Made by a program: the position numbers and the translations under genes
Part shown: positions 11,028 through 22,221 of the stretch, piece after piece
Position numbering within the stretch: position 1 is the first letter of the stretch
Layout: each line of letters starts with the position of its first letter
Notes under the pieces: generated by a model
What the model saw: the letters and a program-made list of their open reading frames with translations, nothing else
Databases searched by the model: none
Told to the model about the DNA's origin: nothing
Source: Hortaea werneckii
Taxonomy: Eukaryota; Ascomycota; Dothideomycetes; Mycosphaerellales; Teratosphaeriaceae
NCBI GenBank assembly: GCA_037044905.1
Contig: JBAOKB010000048.1
Coordinates: forward strand, 620,001-684,000
Direction of reading: 5' to 3'
Length of the DNA: 64,000 nucleotides

Positions 11028-11726
11028 GGAGAATGGGATCGTTGGGCTCGTTTTCCTCTCTGCTTCTTCGCGTATGCTTCTTCCTTTCTCCTCTTTCCCA
11101 AGTTGTTGTATCATAGTATGTGGCTTCTTCTATTTCTTCCCCGCTTCATTGATATTGTTCATGCACGCGATGAAGATTTCTGACTGAGCGCGAGTTCTCA
11201 AGCTTTTAATGAAAGTCTTTTTGCTTATGTCGGTACCAGGGGCAAAAGGAGCGTGTTTGATGGGACGCAAAAGAGTGGGCGGAATGATTTTGGTACTTTT
11301 CTTATTTATTCTCCTTCTCGTCTCTCTTTTCTGTCATCCCTGATCCTGGTCTTCAGATTGCCTCCCTATTGCTACTGTCTTGCAGGCTTGGCTGGGATAT
11401 GGATTTTAGGCCTGCGCTTTTGCTGCCGCGTGGTCCTCCAATGACTGACTTGTGGATGCTTTGATGAGGTCAGTGATCACCACATGACAAAAGGATCGTT
11501 AGTATACGCTTTGACTGCATGTGAGAGGTCATTCGCTGAAAGCAATTCTCCCCCGGTTCTTTACCATCCCCCGCATGATTTTCACTTTTCATGCCCTCGT
11601 GTAAGCAGCTGACACAATTTCGTGTAGCTCTGGTGCAGAGACTCAGGCCTTGGACTTCCTTTTCTCCATGGTCCTCCTTCATTCTTGCAAGTATGCATGC
11701 CCCTCTCCACCTTGTCCATGTTACTT
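10375..11726. other. Convergent intergenic region with a microsatellite
   Basis: The 3' flanks of eIF4B and the 2EXR gene meet here. Apart from the (GA)n tract listed separately I see no gene. Open frames across the tract are artefacts of the dinucleotide repeat. Confidence 0.5.
10902..11026 (+). repeat. (GA)n microsatellite, about 125 bp
   Basis: A nearly uninterrupted GAGAGA tract with a few GTGA interruptions at its left end. It lies about 530 bp past the eIF4B stop codon and between convergent genes. Confidence 0.95.
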
Positions 11727-12650
11727 TTACGTCAACTCAATCCCGTTAACCCTGGCAGTCAGAGCCTGCGAATTACCCGCCGCAGTCGCCACGTCGTTCG
11801 TCATGCCTGGATGTGGCGACTCACGCGAGGATGATATTCTTTTGTCCGTGACGCCCGAAAACTTCCACCGAAAGACCGGGTCTATGGTTGTAATGTGCGC
11901 AAACATTGGCCGGATGCCTTGCTGATATTTATGTATCCGCATGAAGGCCATCGCATACTGCCGCGGCGTTATCGTCCCTTCGTTCCTCGACTCTTCGAGT
12001 TTCTGACGCTCGGTGCGGAATTTTTGCTCCACACCAAGGTTAATCTTCATCGGGTCGAATTCAAAGGTAATCGGGGCTTGAGGAGCATTTTGACCAGGTA
12101 GAATACGGCATGGGTCTAGTTCGTTGACATCGATCGTGAACAACGCTAGTAAACTCGTGCTCTCCCGCATTGAATCTGGCACTGAAAAGCGGAGAGCATA
12201 CCTGAGCTCGGCTAGAAACCAGAATCGGTCTTGGTCTCCTTCAGGATGGAAGTATCTAGGCCAGCGCCATACTCCGAGATCGATTCGTATCCTACGGACC
12301 AGTGGCAAGACTTGTCTGACTTTCGTGAAGAACTCGACGTATTCCTCTACACGCACGGCATTTTCCTTCAATGATCCGGGCTGAAAAGTATCGGTCGATA
12401 ACGCCAGTGCCTTCATCTGATATGTGTTTGAATCATAGAGCATCGAATGACATTCTTCCCGTATCGCCTTACATGTTGCCGTCAACGAACAGATTTTCTG
12501 CGCCGGAGGCGGGTGGACTATTCTAACTGCAGCTGCATCTGTGGTGCCGTCGACGAGGCCGACCTGTATTCCGCCTGGAGGGCACAACACCAGTTCATAG
12601 ATCTGGTTGCGGACTTTTGCCGTAAGCTTTGAAAAGGGGGAGTTGTCCAT
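11727..12650 (-). CDS. 2EXR / F-box-like domain protein, hypothetical
   Basis: A single-exon, 307-residue soluble protein. The N-terminal SPFSKLTAKVRNQIYELVL is the F-box-like 2EXR motif, which is greatly expanded in Pezizomycotina. It is followed by LTATCKAIREECHSMLYDSNTY, the usual second conserved block of these proteins. The rest has no recognised domain. Such proteins are annotated from the motif only, and substrate-receptor roles are assumed rather than shown. A second, more divergent member lies at 19905-20828. No signal peptide or membrane segment is present. Confidence 0.75.
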   Translation of the reverse strand: MDNSPFSKLTAKVRNQIYELVLCPPGGIQVGLVDGTTDAAAVRIVHPPPAQKICSLTATCKAIREECHSMLYDSNTYQMKALALSTDTFQPGSLKENAVRVEEYVEFFTKVRQVLPLVRRIRIDLGVWRWPRYFHPEGDQDRFWFLAELRYALRFSVPDSMRESTSLLALFTIDVNELDPCRILPGQNAPQAPITFEFDPMKINLGVEQKFRTERQKLEESRNEGTITPRQYAMAFMRIHKYQQGIRPMFAHITTIDPVFRWKFSGVTDKRISSSRESPHPGMTNDVATAAGNSQALTARVNGIELT

Positions 12651-13646
12651 TGTTGATGATTGCGATGACTGGCTATCCCAGGGAGTGAGTTAAAGGGTTC
12701 AGGTGACTCGGCGATCTTCGACGACGCTTCGGTCGGATGGCTGGTGGGAATCGAGGGCGCTGAGTAAGAACGTAACGAGGTCCCAGGTCAAGAGAGCAGA
12801 GAAGCGAACACTCCACGCGTGATACACTAGCTTCAGGCGTGCCTCGTCACGATGATTGATTGTGTGAGTAGTGGAGGGTTCCAAAGAGGAAGCAGAAGAG
12901 TCTGCTTGAACCGACGGGACTAGGCAGAAATGAACGAACTCGTGCAAACGCGAAACTGTTTATCCTTCACGTGAAAGTGAAAGAAAAGCCCGAACTCGCC
13001 ACCTCGCTTGCCTTCCAGCAAGACTCAAACGTACTCTTACTCACATGACATTCGACATTGCCAATCCACTTCGCATTCATCCCATTCCCAAGATACCCTG
13101 CCTGCTCCTTTCAGCAAGAACACCTGCCTCGTCGTGAGTGGGGAGTGGAAGAGAGGGGGGAATACCTATGTGTTGCCCATCTTGGGTAGACTTTGCCTTG
13201 GGATCCTCCAACTCCCTCCTTTGCGCCCCTTGGACCCCAAGAAAGGATGAAGGTAAAAAGAGAAATACAAAGACGGAATTAGGGAATGACAGTGCAAAAT
13301 TAGATCTTCGAAATTGGCGCGAAAGGCGCCAGAGCTGTTCCAAAAAGGCGTCGGCATTAGGCCTTTTCGAGATCTCAAAGGAAACCTCCGAAGGGAAAAG
13401 TGAAATGATCAAACAAGGTTGTGAATACCTCAAAAAAAGGATTCATGAGCCTCTGCTCATCCAATGCATTCAGAGCTGCCTCTATCCCTATCCCTACCCC
13501 GTCATAATCATGGTCGTTATCATTATCATAAAAAAACAGAAGAAAATTCGTAAAACTCGTTCCTCCCTCTTCTCTTTCCACTCCTTAGCGTATCATCCAT
13601 ACAGCACGAAGAATCGGGACGTTACGAAGGAGAAATTAAAAATTTC
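12651..13646. other. Intergenic region, no gene seen
   Basis: About 1 kb between the start of the 2EXR gene and the stop of the next minus-strand gene. The open frames overlap each other on both strands without recognisable content. Pyrimidine-rich sequence occurs around 13560-13590. Confidence 0.4.
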
Positions 13647-15425
13647 TCAGTACGCACTGATCCCCCTCCACCGCCTAGGAACCTTCTCCTGACACTGCTC
13701 GAACCTCTCCTCGTCCTCCTCGTCCTCCGGAAAGAAATACGGAGACGCAAACGACGACCGAGAAGAAAGCGAATACTGCTGCTGTTGTCGAGGCGGCAAC
13801 CAGATCCTAGCCCGACCACTCTCCAACTTCCCTTCGCGGCGCATATTCATCTCCAGCACGACGACGCGGAGGAAGTTGCTATTCTCGCGCGGTTCGCGAT
13901 GGCGGAAAATCCCGCTGCCTCCTCCAAGGCCCGCATCTCCATTCCCACCTGTACTCTCGCCGCTCAACGCACGTCCTGCTTCAGAGGCCGCGTTAGGTTG
14001 CGAGGGGACGCCTACTGCGCCACCAGTGTTGCGGCGCGCGGCGGGTGTGGATTTGCCTCTTCGGTTGTTCCCGCCGGCGCCGTAGCGCGTGTACGTCTGC
14101 ATCTGGATCGATGGGAGTGCTTCTCCGACTTCGGCAGCCTCAGCAAGGTACGGCGCGTGTAGAGCTTGCTGGAAGGGAGCCTCTTGTTCCTCGAACGTAA
14201 GCGGTCTGAGTGATTGTGATTGTAATGGGGTCTTTGTCGGGGACGATGGCGGTGGTGGGCCTTGGAAGCTGGCCGACGAGGGGTTCAGATAGCGACGTTG
14301 GGCGGAAGTGGGAAGACCGCCGCCTTCGATCTGCGGTGGTCGGATCTCAGAGCTGAAACGCGGGAACAGGGCTGGGTGCGACCAGAGCATCTGGTCGGAG
14401 AAGGCGGAGGTCGAAGGGTTCCGTTGGGTGGGCACGGTGGCGTTGTTGAGGTTGAAGGAGGGGAGAGATTTCCGTAAGGCCCGGAGGGAGGTTGTTAGGT
14501 TGGATTTGAAGGAAGAGCGGGATTTTCTGGTCGATACATTGGTCTTCGGTGCGGATAGGAGGGAATTGTTGATGTCATTGTCGTCGTCTGAGGGGAGTGG
14601 CGTAGGCCCCAACGGATGGTCCAAGGTGGTGTCTTCGGTGATGACCTGCGAAAGTGCCCTTTCTCGCTTGTACGAATGGGATGATTTGGGGTTGCGAAAT
14701 GACTCGGGTGTTGAGGGACTGCCGAATGAAGACACAGACCGATCATCCGCTTCGAGTGAAGGGACACTGTCGCTGGATGTTGATCGAGTCTGCAACAATC
14801 CATTCTCCGTCGCACTCCCCTCAGGACTAAAAGTTGCCTCCTCGCCACTATCGCATGCATCTTCCAACAGTACGCTGAGGCCGGGGCTGCTGCTTAAGCT
14901 GGACGTCTTCCGTGCATCATCTTTCTTCCATTCGCTGACAAGCTCGTCAATGGATATGCGACGCAGTTCGCGACTCTTGCGTCTGAATTGGTTGGGCCGC
15001 GGAGGAGGAATGGCGGTCATGGCGAGCAGAGCAGCGACCGACGGTGGCACTGCGTCCGGGTCATGCGCGTCTCGCGGCTTTCTCTTGCCCTTGCCAGACG
15101 TGTTACGACTGCGCGCAGGCATGGTGTGCATGTTGTTGACGCTCGCAGGTTGGTTGCGGGGTGGTGCAGTCGGCACAGGCACAGGCTTGGAAGTAGGCCT
15201 CATCGGTTCAGGTTCAGGTGATGTTGTGTCGTCAATAGGTAGTGATGTTCTCACTGGCGATGGTCGAGCGTCTGCCCTGGGTGACGGTGATGATGGCGAA
15301 AGTGGTGGTGAAGTAGCAGTCTGCTTGACGGTCCGCCGCGAAACCTTCTCGTGACAAGTGGTTATGCTGTTGCTTGTCTTGGGCGGCGAAGTTGAGTATA
15401 AAGCATAGTGCCTCGGCACTATCAT
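13647..15425 (-). CDS. Conserved fungal Ser/Pro-rich protein, function unknown
   Basis: A single exon of 592 residues. The first in-frame ATG is at 15425; the frame is open further upstream but offers only a TTG. The protein is mostly disordered, rich in Ser, Pro, Thr and Arg. Two islands look conserved: DAVPPSVAALLAMTAIPPP near residue 130, followed by FRRKSRELRRISIDELVSEW, and a C-terminal block NFLRVVVLEMNMRREGKL ending in ARIWLPPR. I recall this two-block layout from other Pezizomycotina proteins without an assigned function. No membrane segment is present. The 348-residue antisense frame over the same DNA is a shadow. Confidence 0.7.
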   Translation of the reverse strand: MIVPRHYALYSTSPPKTSNSITTCHEKVSRRTVKQTATSPPLSPSSPSPRADARPSPVRTSLPIDDTTSPEPEPMRPTSKPVPVPTAPPRNQPASVNNMHTMPARSRNTSGKGKRKPRDAHDPDAVPPSVAALLAMTAIPPPRPNQFRRKSRELRRISIDELVSEWKKDDARKTSSLSSSPGLSVLLEDACDSGEEATFSPEGSATENGLLQTRSTSSDSVPSLEADDRSVSSFGSPSTPESFRNPKSSHSYKRERALSQVITEDTTLDHPLGPTPLPSDDDNDINNSLLSAPKTNVSTRKSRSSFKSNLTTSLRALRKSLPSFNLNNATVPTQRNPSTSAFSDQMLWSHPALFPRFSSEIRPPQIEGGGLPTSAQRRYLNPSSASFQGPPPPSSPTKTPLQSQSLRPLTFEEQEAPFQQALHAPYLAEAAEVGEALPSIQMQTYTRYGAGGNNRRGKSTPAARRNTGGAVGVPSQPNAASEAGRALSGESTGGNGDAGLGGGSGIFRHREPRENSNFLRVVVLEMNMRREGKLESGRARIWLPPRQQQQYSLSSRSSFASPYFFPEDEEDEERFEQCQEKVPRRWRGISAY

Positions 15426-16915
15426 CTTCGCCTTTTCTCTGCTCCGTCGGGAGTACAACCAAGATGAGGACCCTCTGAGTAAAATGCGGTTCCGGTTAGT
15501 CAAATGGTGCAAAGGGATTCCTCGTGCACCCCACGCGACTACACTCAGCACTGGTCTCGTTCCTGGCCTGTGCAACTGCTCGTGTGTTCTGACGTTGTCG
15601 GAGTCCGCTACGCGACTGCGGCCCGCGTTTCAATGAAGTAATCTTTGTTCTAGAGGCCACACACAGACCACCGGCAACTTCGGAAGGGTCCAGTCGCTCA
15701 ATTTGTATTACCTGATTGCTGAGAGCCCGTTTAGCAGGACCCTGATATGTCCGAAGGGAGGTTGGGATTATGTGAAGAAGAGAGAAAAGGAGGAGGATTG
15801 CAGTATGAAGGATGGTGACACGACCATGTACGGACCAGGCGAGCGTGGGATGTCGGCAGCGTTTACGTCGGCTGTAGTGAGTTGTCCGGCGCATGTCGCA
15901 GAAGAGTCACTGATAAGAGGCGACCTAACCAACCTAACGTTCCCCGAGGCGCACACGTTGTCGTCGTCAGCGGTCGCGTGATGGTGCGACTATACTGACA
16001 CTCATCGCAATAATGTGTCCATACCGATATCCCCTCCGTCGTTCGTCAGCCTCGTACTCTCACCGCTTGCTCTACACACACATGTTCTCTTCCCACAAAG
16101 GCCTCAATCGTCACACAACAACCAGGCTACAGTCCATGCTTTTCACGTACCCCAGCATCTTGGTGCTATGGAACCTGCCTGTTCCGGCATAGCCTTCCAG
16201 AAGCCCGAAGGACATTGCGCCGGACCGTTTCTGGCGCGATCTGTCCCAACGCTCAGCATTATCGCGTGGACATCATTGGCTGGGATCCTTCAGCCCTATG
16301 GCGCCGGACTGCCTTCTTTCGGCCGTGTCTCTGCGCTCCGGGTGCAACGCGAACGAGATTAGCATGCAAAGATGCCTGATGCCGAGGCGCGATGCGGATG
16401 ACGTGCGCCCGATGAAAGAGCGAAGATGGACCAGGCCCTCAGTCAGCAGCAACGAGTAGTGTCTGTCAGGACATTAATTACGAGCTACGGGCTGCGCAAG
16501 CTGGGCGGGCGGCCTCATTGCGGTAATCACGGCTGGGAGCAAAGCCTGACTTGGCCAGGCTCGCCAGATCAGACCGCCTTCATTATTCTCGCCGAATGCG
16601 ACATCGCAAAATCTGCCTCGTCCACTGCTCGTTCAAGATGGCATCCAACTCCCAAACGGAAAACAGTCCGTGCTCCGACTGCGCAAAATCGTCGAAGGAA
16701 TGGCAATGATGTCAATTAGCGCGTCCCATATGATGAAGGTTACATGTGCCATCTGGACTCAAAATGCGGAAGGATGCCTCGTTTTACTCCATGGGGAAGG
16801 GCCAATCCAGCGGGCTCGCGATCATCGATACCAGGCTGCAAAGCAATCGAAAGGATTGGTAAAACGATGCGACGGGCGCAACGATTTGGTAGAGATAAGC
16901 GTGCAGGCTACTTCT
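15426..16915. other. Gene-poor region, no supported gene
   Basis: About 1.5 kb with only short overlapping open frames. Nothing resembles a known family. It grades into the degraded region that holds the eEF2 fragment, so it may itself be old decayed sequence. Confidence 0.4.
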
Positions 16916-17309
16916 CTACCTCCGGAGGTCGTACATGTAGGATGTAGCATCGTAGTGGAGAAGTCGAAGGCTCTCCTTGTACGTCAGTTCGCCTGGTGCT
17001 GTCGCGTGCGTGAATTCGCCTGCTGGCACTTCCAGAGGATGGCCTACGCCTGGCGGACTCCCTTTCGCGTGCATGCGAATCGCCGCGTCTTTGCAATCCA
17101 AAAATTTCTTAGCAGTCCCTGGGTCCACAAGCAAGTCGTGACCAGTCGCGTCCCTCAGCACTGCACTTGCAATCTGTGCTGGAGATTCAAGTCCAATAAC
17201 CGACCGCACGCAGTGTAAGTATCCTGGGATCGGCGGTCCAGTAGGTTGCAGCTGGACGATGTGTAGACTTTGCTCTTGCTGGAAGTGAGGAATGGACTTC
17301 CCGGTCTCT
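16916..17309 (-). CDS. Possible 3'-terminal exon of an unknown protein
   Basis: An open frame of about 131 codons begins after a good acceptor (TTTCAG, reading right to left at 17310) and ends at 16916. Its composition is protein-like, with blocks such as GYLHCVRSVIGLESPAQIAS and VLRDATGHDLLVDPGTAKKF, and it reads better than its neighbours. No convincing upstream exon was found. The DNA between 17350 and 17620 gives Arg/Gly-rich fragments with frame changes. I do not recognise the family. It could be the surviving end of a decayed gene. Confidence 0.3.
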
Positions 17310-17739
17310 CTGAAATTATAGACACAGATTCCCGCCCCTGATTTATGCTGCGATCAGGTTGCTGATTACGGCCACGGTACGAATTGGGTTGACCTCGCAC
17401 GCTTGCTGTCGTCGGTGGTCAAGGGTGGTTATCATGGCGGTGCCGGCTGTCTCTGTAAGCACCCCCATTCCGCGAGGGCCGTCGTTGGTCAAGATCACCA
17501 CGATCTCGGCCACGTGGTCTCGCGCCGTGGCGACCGTATTCGGCTTGACGGTATTGATATCTTTCTGTGCGGCAGGAATCCTCGTGCCTGTCGGACGCTT
17601 TCAGCTCACCCTCTCCTCAGCGGCGCCGGGAATCCTCGTGCCTATCAGCTCTCCGCTCATACTTACCCTGATGGCGGCCATGATCTTGACCACGCCTACC
17701 AGCTAATCTGTCACAGTTTCGGTAACTCTGCTCGCCATC

Positions 17740-18015
17740 GTCGCACTGGACTGTTTCGGAGGTGCTCAGGGTACCAGACTTGAGTAAGAACTGGTCAGTA
17801 CCGGCCAGACCGCGAATGTTACCGGACGGCACATCCCCGATGGGCTCGGTGTAGCGACCCATTATCAGGATGGTACGCTAGGTCGACTTGATAAACAAGT
17901 CCTCCTTCGTGCCTGTGACGTGGTTAGGGGTCATGAATACGGATCCTGATACCAGAGCGGGCGGTACCAGAGAAGACACGATCGAAGGCATACCTCTGAC
18001 AGGAGTCATGGCCAG
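17740..18015 (-). pseudogene. Translation elongation factor 2 (eEF2) pseudogene fragment
   Basis: Read on the minus strand, this matches about 90 residues of eEF2 domain II. It opens with FDRVFSGTARSGIRIRIHDP, changes frame, continues with NHVTGTKEDLFIKST, meets a stop codon where eEF2 has Gln (CAG to TAG), and goes on in the same frame with MGRYTEPIGDVPSGNI and DQFLLKSGTLSTSE. Similarity stops at about 17745, after which the frame gives Arg-rich sequence unlike eEF2. The piece lacks both ends of the gene. A frameshift, a stop and several substitutions at fixed positions show it is dead. The functional eEF2 gene must lie elsewhere. Confidence 0.8.
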
Positions 18016-18084
18016 ACGCAGAGCCAGCGAGCCCATGCAAGGCTTGCGGCTCCTTCGGGTGCTTGCACACCATCTCAAGCTCGT

Positions 18085-18925
18085 TACAAGGCTCGCACCG
18101 CCTTCTGAGCTCGGCGTTTCTCAGCCTACACGGCTTTCTGAAATGCCTGAAGGTCATGAATTGTGGAATAGAATTGGACTAGAGGAAGAGTATCCCCTAG
18201 TCAGGCCGCGTTAGCAACAACGATCATCTTGAAATTCAATCAAGACAACCGGATTGAGACAACCCTCTACACTCTTTTCGAGTGCACAACGCTGTTTAGG
18301 CGCTGAAAGCAGGTTGGCGCTGCCTCTAAGCTCAGGTTTTCTCACGCCTTTGCTCTGGAGTTCATGGGCTTTGGAACAGAATTGGACCAGAGGAAAAGTA
18401 TCCTTTGCTCAGGCACAAACAGATGTGCAGAATGCACCGAAGCGATTTGATCGTCTTACGTGAAGGTCAATCAACGGCCTTCAAAGCGATGTTGTTTGAC
18501 TAACCCTCTGCACCTTTTTCAAGTGCACAACGCTGTTTAGGCGCTGGAAGCAGGTTGGCGCTGGGTCTGAGCTCAGGTTTTCTCACGCCTTTGCTCTGGA
18601 GATCACGTTTTGGATTTGATATGGACTAAAGGAAGAGTATCCTCTAGTCAGGCACCGAAGTGCAGAACACCGAAGTGCTTTGATCATCTTACATGAAGGT
18701 CACTCAACGGCCTCCAAGGTTTTCGGATTGGACTAGAATTGGACCAGAGGACGAATGTCCTCTGATCAGGGGTGCACCGAAGTGCAAAAGGCACCGGAGT
18801 GCAAAAATCACCGAAGTGAATCGTCTTACATGAAGGTCACGGGGTACCTTCAATGCGATCGGGTTGGACCAACCCTCTACACTTTTTTCAAGTGTACACG
18901 CCGGTTAGGCGCTGAGCAGGTTGGA
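18085..18925 (+). repeat. Degenerate tandem repeat, about 240-bp unit, 3-4 partial copies
   Basis: The block AACCCTCTACAC...GTGCACAACGCTGTTTAGGCGCTG recurs at 18261, 18501 and (diverged) 18871. The block ATTGGACTAGAGGAAGAGTATCC, or close variants, recurs near 18172, 18382, 18624 and 18737. The first two complete units are 240 bp apart. The third is interrupted by extra sequence holding four short copies of ACCGAAGTGC/ACCGGAGTGC. No coding content was seen. It abuts the eEF2 pseudogene. Confidence 0.75.
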
Positions 18926-19400
18926 CGAAGAGAAAAGAAGAGAAGAAGAGGAAGAAGAGGATTGAGGAAGGAGTGGGCTTGAACACTGCCGCCAGGGCGC
19001 CTCAGGCACTCACTCGCCTCCATCGTGCTTTCCTTGACAGGCAACTTTGGTTTCAGGACGCAGGGATTCGCTCACAATGACGTAGCAGCCGAGAACACCT
19101 ATTGCAAGGGCAGAATGTACACAGCATATGCCCAAAGGAAACTCAAGAGTACCTAGGTAATCATGAAAGAGTGGGCTCTGTGCAGAATCTGAGTGGTTTG
19201 TATGACGGCGGTTTCCATGTAGGTATACTTCCTCCCGATATGAGATGAGAAAGACTATGGAAGCAGAAGCAATTCCGGGTATGCCAAAAAGTCTAGCAGT
19301 TGCAAAGATGACAGTCGGTTCTTGCAGTAATGCTACTTTCCCTCCAGGTCATCCACATGGCACAGAGTTGGGTAATCGTTGAAAGAAAAAAAAAAAAAAA

Positions 19401-19439
<39 letters not shown>

Positions 19440-19904
19440 AAAGGAAGCAATCAAAAGAACGACAAAAGGCATTGTTGCAGGAAGATTCTAATCATTTATA
19501 AAGAAGAAAATTTTAGGTATCATTGAAATGCAGAAAGGTGATTAACCCTCGTTTCACACAATGCTCGCCTTGACACCACAAACAGCCCAGTGGTGGCTTA
19601 GAGACACAGCATTATCACTGGAACACTGCTCATCTCAAAGCAGAAATTCAGCATAATAAGCGTGCGTACAGGAGGTCAGCATCTTGAAGAGTTGCCTCTG
19701 CTCACGAGAATACTGATGCAAGCCACTTCCGGTAAAGGACACGAGAAAAGAAAAGTGAGGGGAAAAACATGTTGGCATACTACTTAGCCCCTATCCCAAC
19801 CCTTTCGAACGCCTCATATGCTCCCTGCTCTCGCTCGCTGCCCAGTGGTATAGAAAAAAAAAAAAAAAAAAAAGAAAGGAGAGGAAAAAAAAAAAAAAAA
19901 AAAC
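18926..19904. other. Intergenic region with homopolymer tracts
   Basis: No gene seen. It contains A15 followed directly by G37 (19386-19437) and two A-rich runs at 19855-19901, immediately past the stop codon of the minus-strand 2EXR-like gene. Confidence 0.5.
19386..19437 (+). repeat. A15-G37 homopolymer junction
   Basis: Fifteen A residues run directly into about 37 G residues. A G run of this length can form quadruplexes and is hard to sequence, so the exact length is uncertain. Confidence 0.85.
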
Positions 19905-20828
19905 TCACGGACTGGGCACTCTCGCCCAAGCAATCTCCTCCACCCGCAACTTGACCTCGTCCTCAAACACCCGCAGACAATCGTAGTTGGCAATGATAGT
20001 CCACATATCCAGATCCGGCGCACCATCCTCCCACCTAGCGGCCTCCAGATCGTCCCACAGCGACCCCATCGCCAAGCTCACAGCGTCCTTCACCTCCTCT
20101 TTCGATCCGCCGACGGGAACGGAGACGGAAACCCGCAGGATCGTCGGGAGCAGTCCGCCAGGTGGCGCAGGGAAGTCCATCCGGTCGAAACTGATCTCGA
20201 CCGTGAGACGGGCGGCTTTCTTGGTTTTGGGATGCACGGCGAGCCGCTCCCGGATCTCTTGTAGTCGCTGGCCCAGTCCCACTAAATCCCCTTTCTCCGT
20301 CGTGTCGAGGAGGACTAGCCCGAGTCCCTCCAGGTGCAGGTCGGAGATTTTCTCGAGGTTGGTACGCCCCGGCCCTTGCACCAGCGCAGTCCACATTCTG
20401 GAGAGGACGGCGTTGGGGTCTTCGTCCGTCCCGGCTTCTTCCTCCTCTTCGTCGTAGGCTGGAGTCCGCCTCAGCTGCTTGACGGTGAAGGCGTTGTCGC
20501 GGTAGAAGTAGGTCTTCGTCTCGCGGTAAACCTCCCTGCACGTGCTAGGAAGACCCTGGAGGAGCTTGAGGGTGGTTGTATCCCTCACAGTGGTGGCCGA
20601 GGTGGTAGTGCTAGAGGTCAACTCGGCAGCACCGCCGTCGTCGGTGTCGGACTCGGCGAGGATCTTCTCGACCAGAGTCAGTTGCCCCTGAGGGAGCAGG
20701 AGGAGAGTCACGCGCTTCGAGTGCGTGAGGGCCTTGCTGAAAATGTCGTCCCGGAGCTCCTTGGGCAAAATGCCAAAGACGGACTCGGCGAGTGCGGTAG
20801 TGACTGGTCCGGAGCCGTCAGTGGACAT
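19905..20828 (-). CDS. 2EXR/F-box-like hypothetical protein
   Basis: A single exon of 307 residues from the first ATG (20828, MSTDGSGP). The N-terminal region ESVFGILPKELRDDIFSKAL fits the 2EXR/F-box-like start (L-P-x-E-L-R-x-x-I), and LPSTCREVYRETKTYFYRDN matches the family's second block. An acidic run (EEEEEAGTDED) follows at about residue 130. The C-terminal half (DLHLEGLGLVLLDT, ARLTVEISFDRMDF) has alternating hydrophobic residues typical of a soluble alpha/beta protein. There is no signal or membrane segment. It is much more divergent from the motif than the copy at 11727-12650. Function unknown. Confidence 0.65.
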   Translation of the reverse strand: MSTDGSGPVTTALAESVFGILPKELRDDIFSKALTHSKRVTLLLLPQGQLTLVEKILAESDTDDGGAAELTSSTTTSATTVRDTTTLKLLQGLPSTCREVYRETKTYFYRDNAFTVKQLRRTPAYDEEEEEAGTDEDPNAVLSRMWTALVQGPGRTNLEKISDLHLEGLGLVLLDTTEKGDLVGLGQRLQEIRERLAVHPKTKKAARLTVEISFDRMDFPAPPGGLLPTILRVSVSVPVGGSKEEVKDAVSLAMGSLWDDLEAARWEDGAPDLDMWTIIANYDCLRVFEDEVKLRVEEIAWARVPSP

Positions 20829-22219
20829 GATGGCGGGGAGAAGATTCCGGACGGAAGGCAAAGATGTAAGAACTATATTGATGTTTAGAATCGTATAAGC
20901 TGTAGAGGAAGCTTCGAAGAATGGATTGTGACTTGTCCTTCGAGATTCGTATACAATGTTGTAGTTGCTGCATTGGAAACATCCGGTAGAAAAGGAGAGA
21001 AGAACGAGCTTTCACACAGTGTCGCCGCTAGCGGGTAGCGGGGCGGAGCGGCGGAGCGGCGTTTGCTTTCGAGGCGGCGATGTTGGTCGGGCCTTTGGTA
21101 GCCGAGCAAGGCATTCGCTGGAGGGGGTGGTAAAAGAAAGGGTGCACGTGCTTGAGCATCGTGCTTGAGAACCCAAATGATGGGAGTCCTTCCTTCATTC
21201 CATCTTAGGATTAGAAGCGTTGCACTCATACCTTACGGACCAGCAAGTACTCATAAGCCCAGCTCCCTATAGTCTGGAGTGGGGACGCGGAATACCATTG
21301 TATTCTCCAAGCAAAGAAACGGTATGCTGTACACAACGTAGTAATAGCGGAAGGACAACCACAAGCTCGAGGTCGAAAATCTAGGAAACAAGTCAATATA
21401 GATGCAACCCCAATGTACATCTTACTTACTGCTAACATCCTCGCCGGAGCTCCAAGTAATACAGCACCGCTCCTGCCGAATCCGGCATTGCCGCTCTTGA
21501 GCCATTCTCCTCCAGCCTCGGAATGCTTGTGGTAAATGGTTGTAACTTTGTTTTACACGGCAGAGAACGCCAGGGTATCTATAATGGGAAAAGGCCGATA
21601 TATCCAAGAAAGTGATGTTTGCGCATGCTTTCAGAAATTCTTTTGTCTGCAAGATTCCTTTTGTTTTCAAAATGCTTACTATTTTCGAGCTCCAACGTTC
21701 GACGAAACTACTGAATAGGCTCACAGGAAACCGAGAAACCAGATGCTAGAAGCATTCAATTAGCGATCAAACATTCGTGAAGAGCACAAAGAAGAAAACA
21801 CTCACAATTAAGGGTGCCCTCATGCGTTTGAACAGAGCCCAGGAGTGTACTGTTCTTTCGATTGTCCTCCACCCTTCTGTTTTTCACTTCAATCTAACAC
21901 AGCAGCTATTTTCCTTTGATACTATGAAACTCGAGCAGTTGAGGTATCTGAAGATGTAGAGGAAAGCATTTACCTACGGGCCTAAGCTTTCATACCTGAT
22001 TCACAGCGATGCTGGTAATCCTGGTAGCAAGCACTGGACCTCATCATGGTTATGAAGCTCCTCTCCACCTGTGCGAAGCATCTCTTCAAGGTAGCACTTC
22101 GTGGCAGATGCGACGAAAGTACGCTTCATGGTAAAAGGAATACTATGTACGGGCTGAAGAGGTGAAGTCGCTACAAGAATCCTTGGCATCTCCGCTTGAG
22201 GTTGTTGCCTTATCCTGTG
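20829..22219. other. Intergenic region up to the TIR element
   Basis: About 1.4 kb of normal base composition, with small open frames that do not look like proteins. Composition changes abruptly at 22222, the edge of the TIR element. Confidence 0.45.
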
Positions 22220-22221
22220 TA

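Noticed and set aside
10800..11114. Minus-strand ORF rich in Leu-Ser
   Set aside because: It is only the translation of the (GA)n microsatellite. The same holds for Leu-Ser and Arg-Glu frames at 41326-42009.
14308..15354. 348-codon plus-strand open frame
   Set aside because: It lies wholly antisense to the conserved 592-residue minus-strand gene, whose conserved blocks (PSVAALLAMTAIPPP, NFLRVVVLEMNMRR) are protein-like. This frame is its shadow.
19855..19904. Poly-A tail suggesting that the 2EXR-like gene is a retrocopy
   Set aside because: The A runs are on the plus strand, but the gene is on the minus strand, so a tail would have to be poly-T here.
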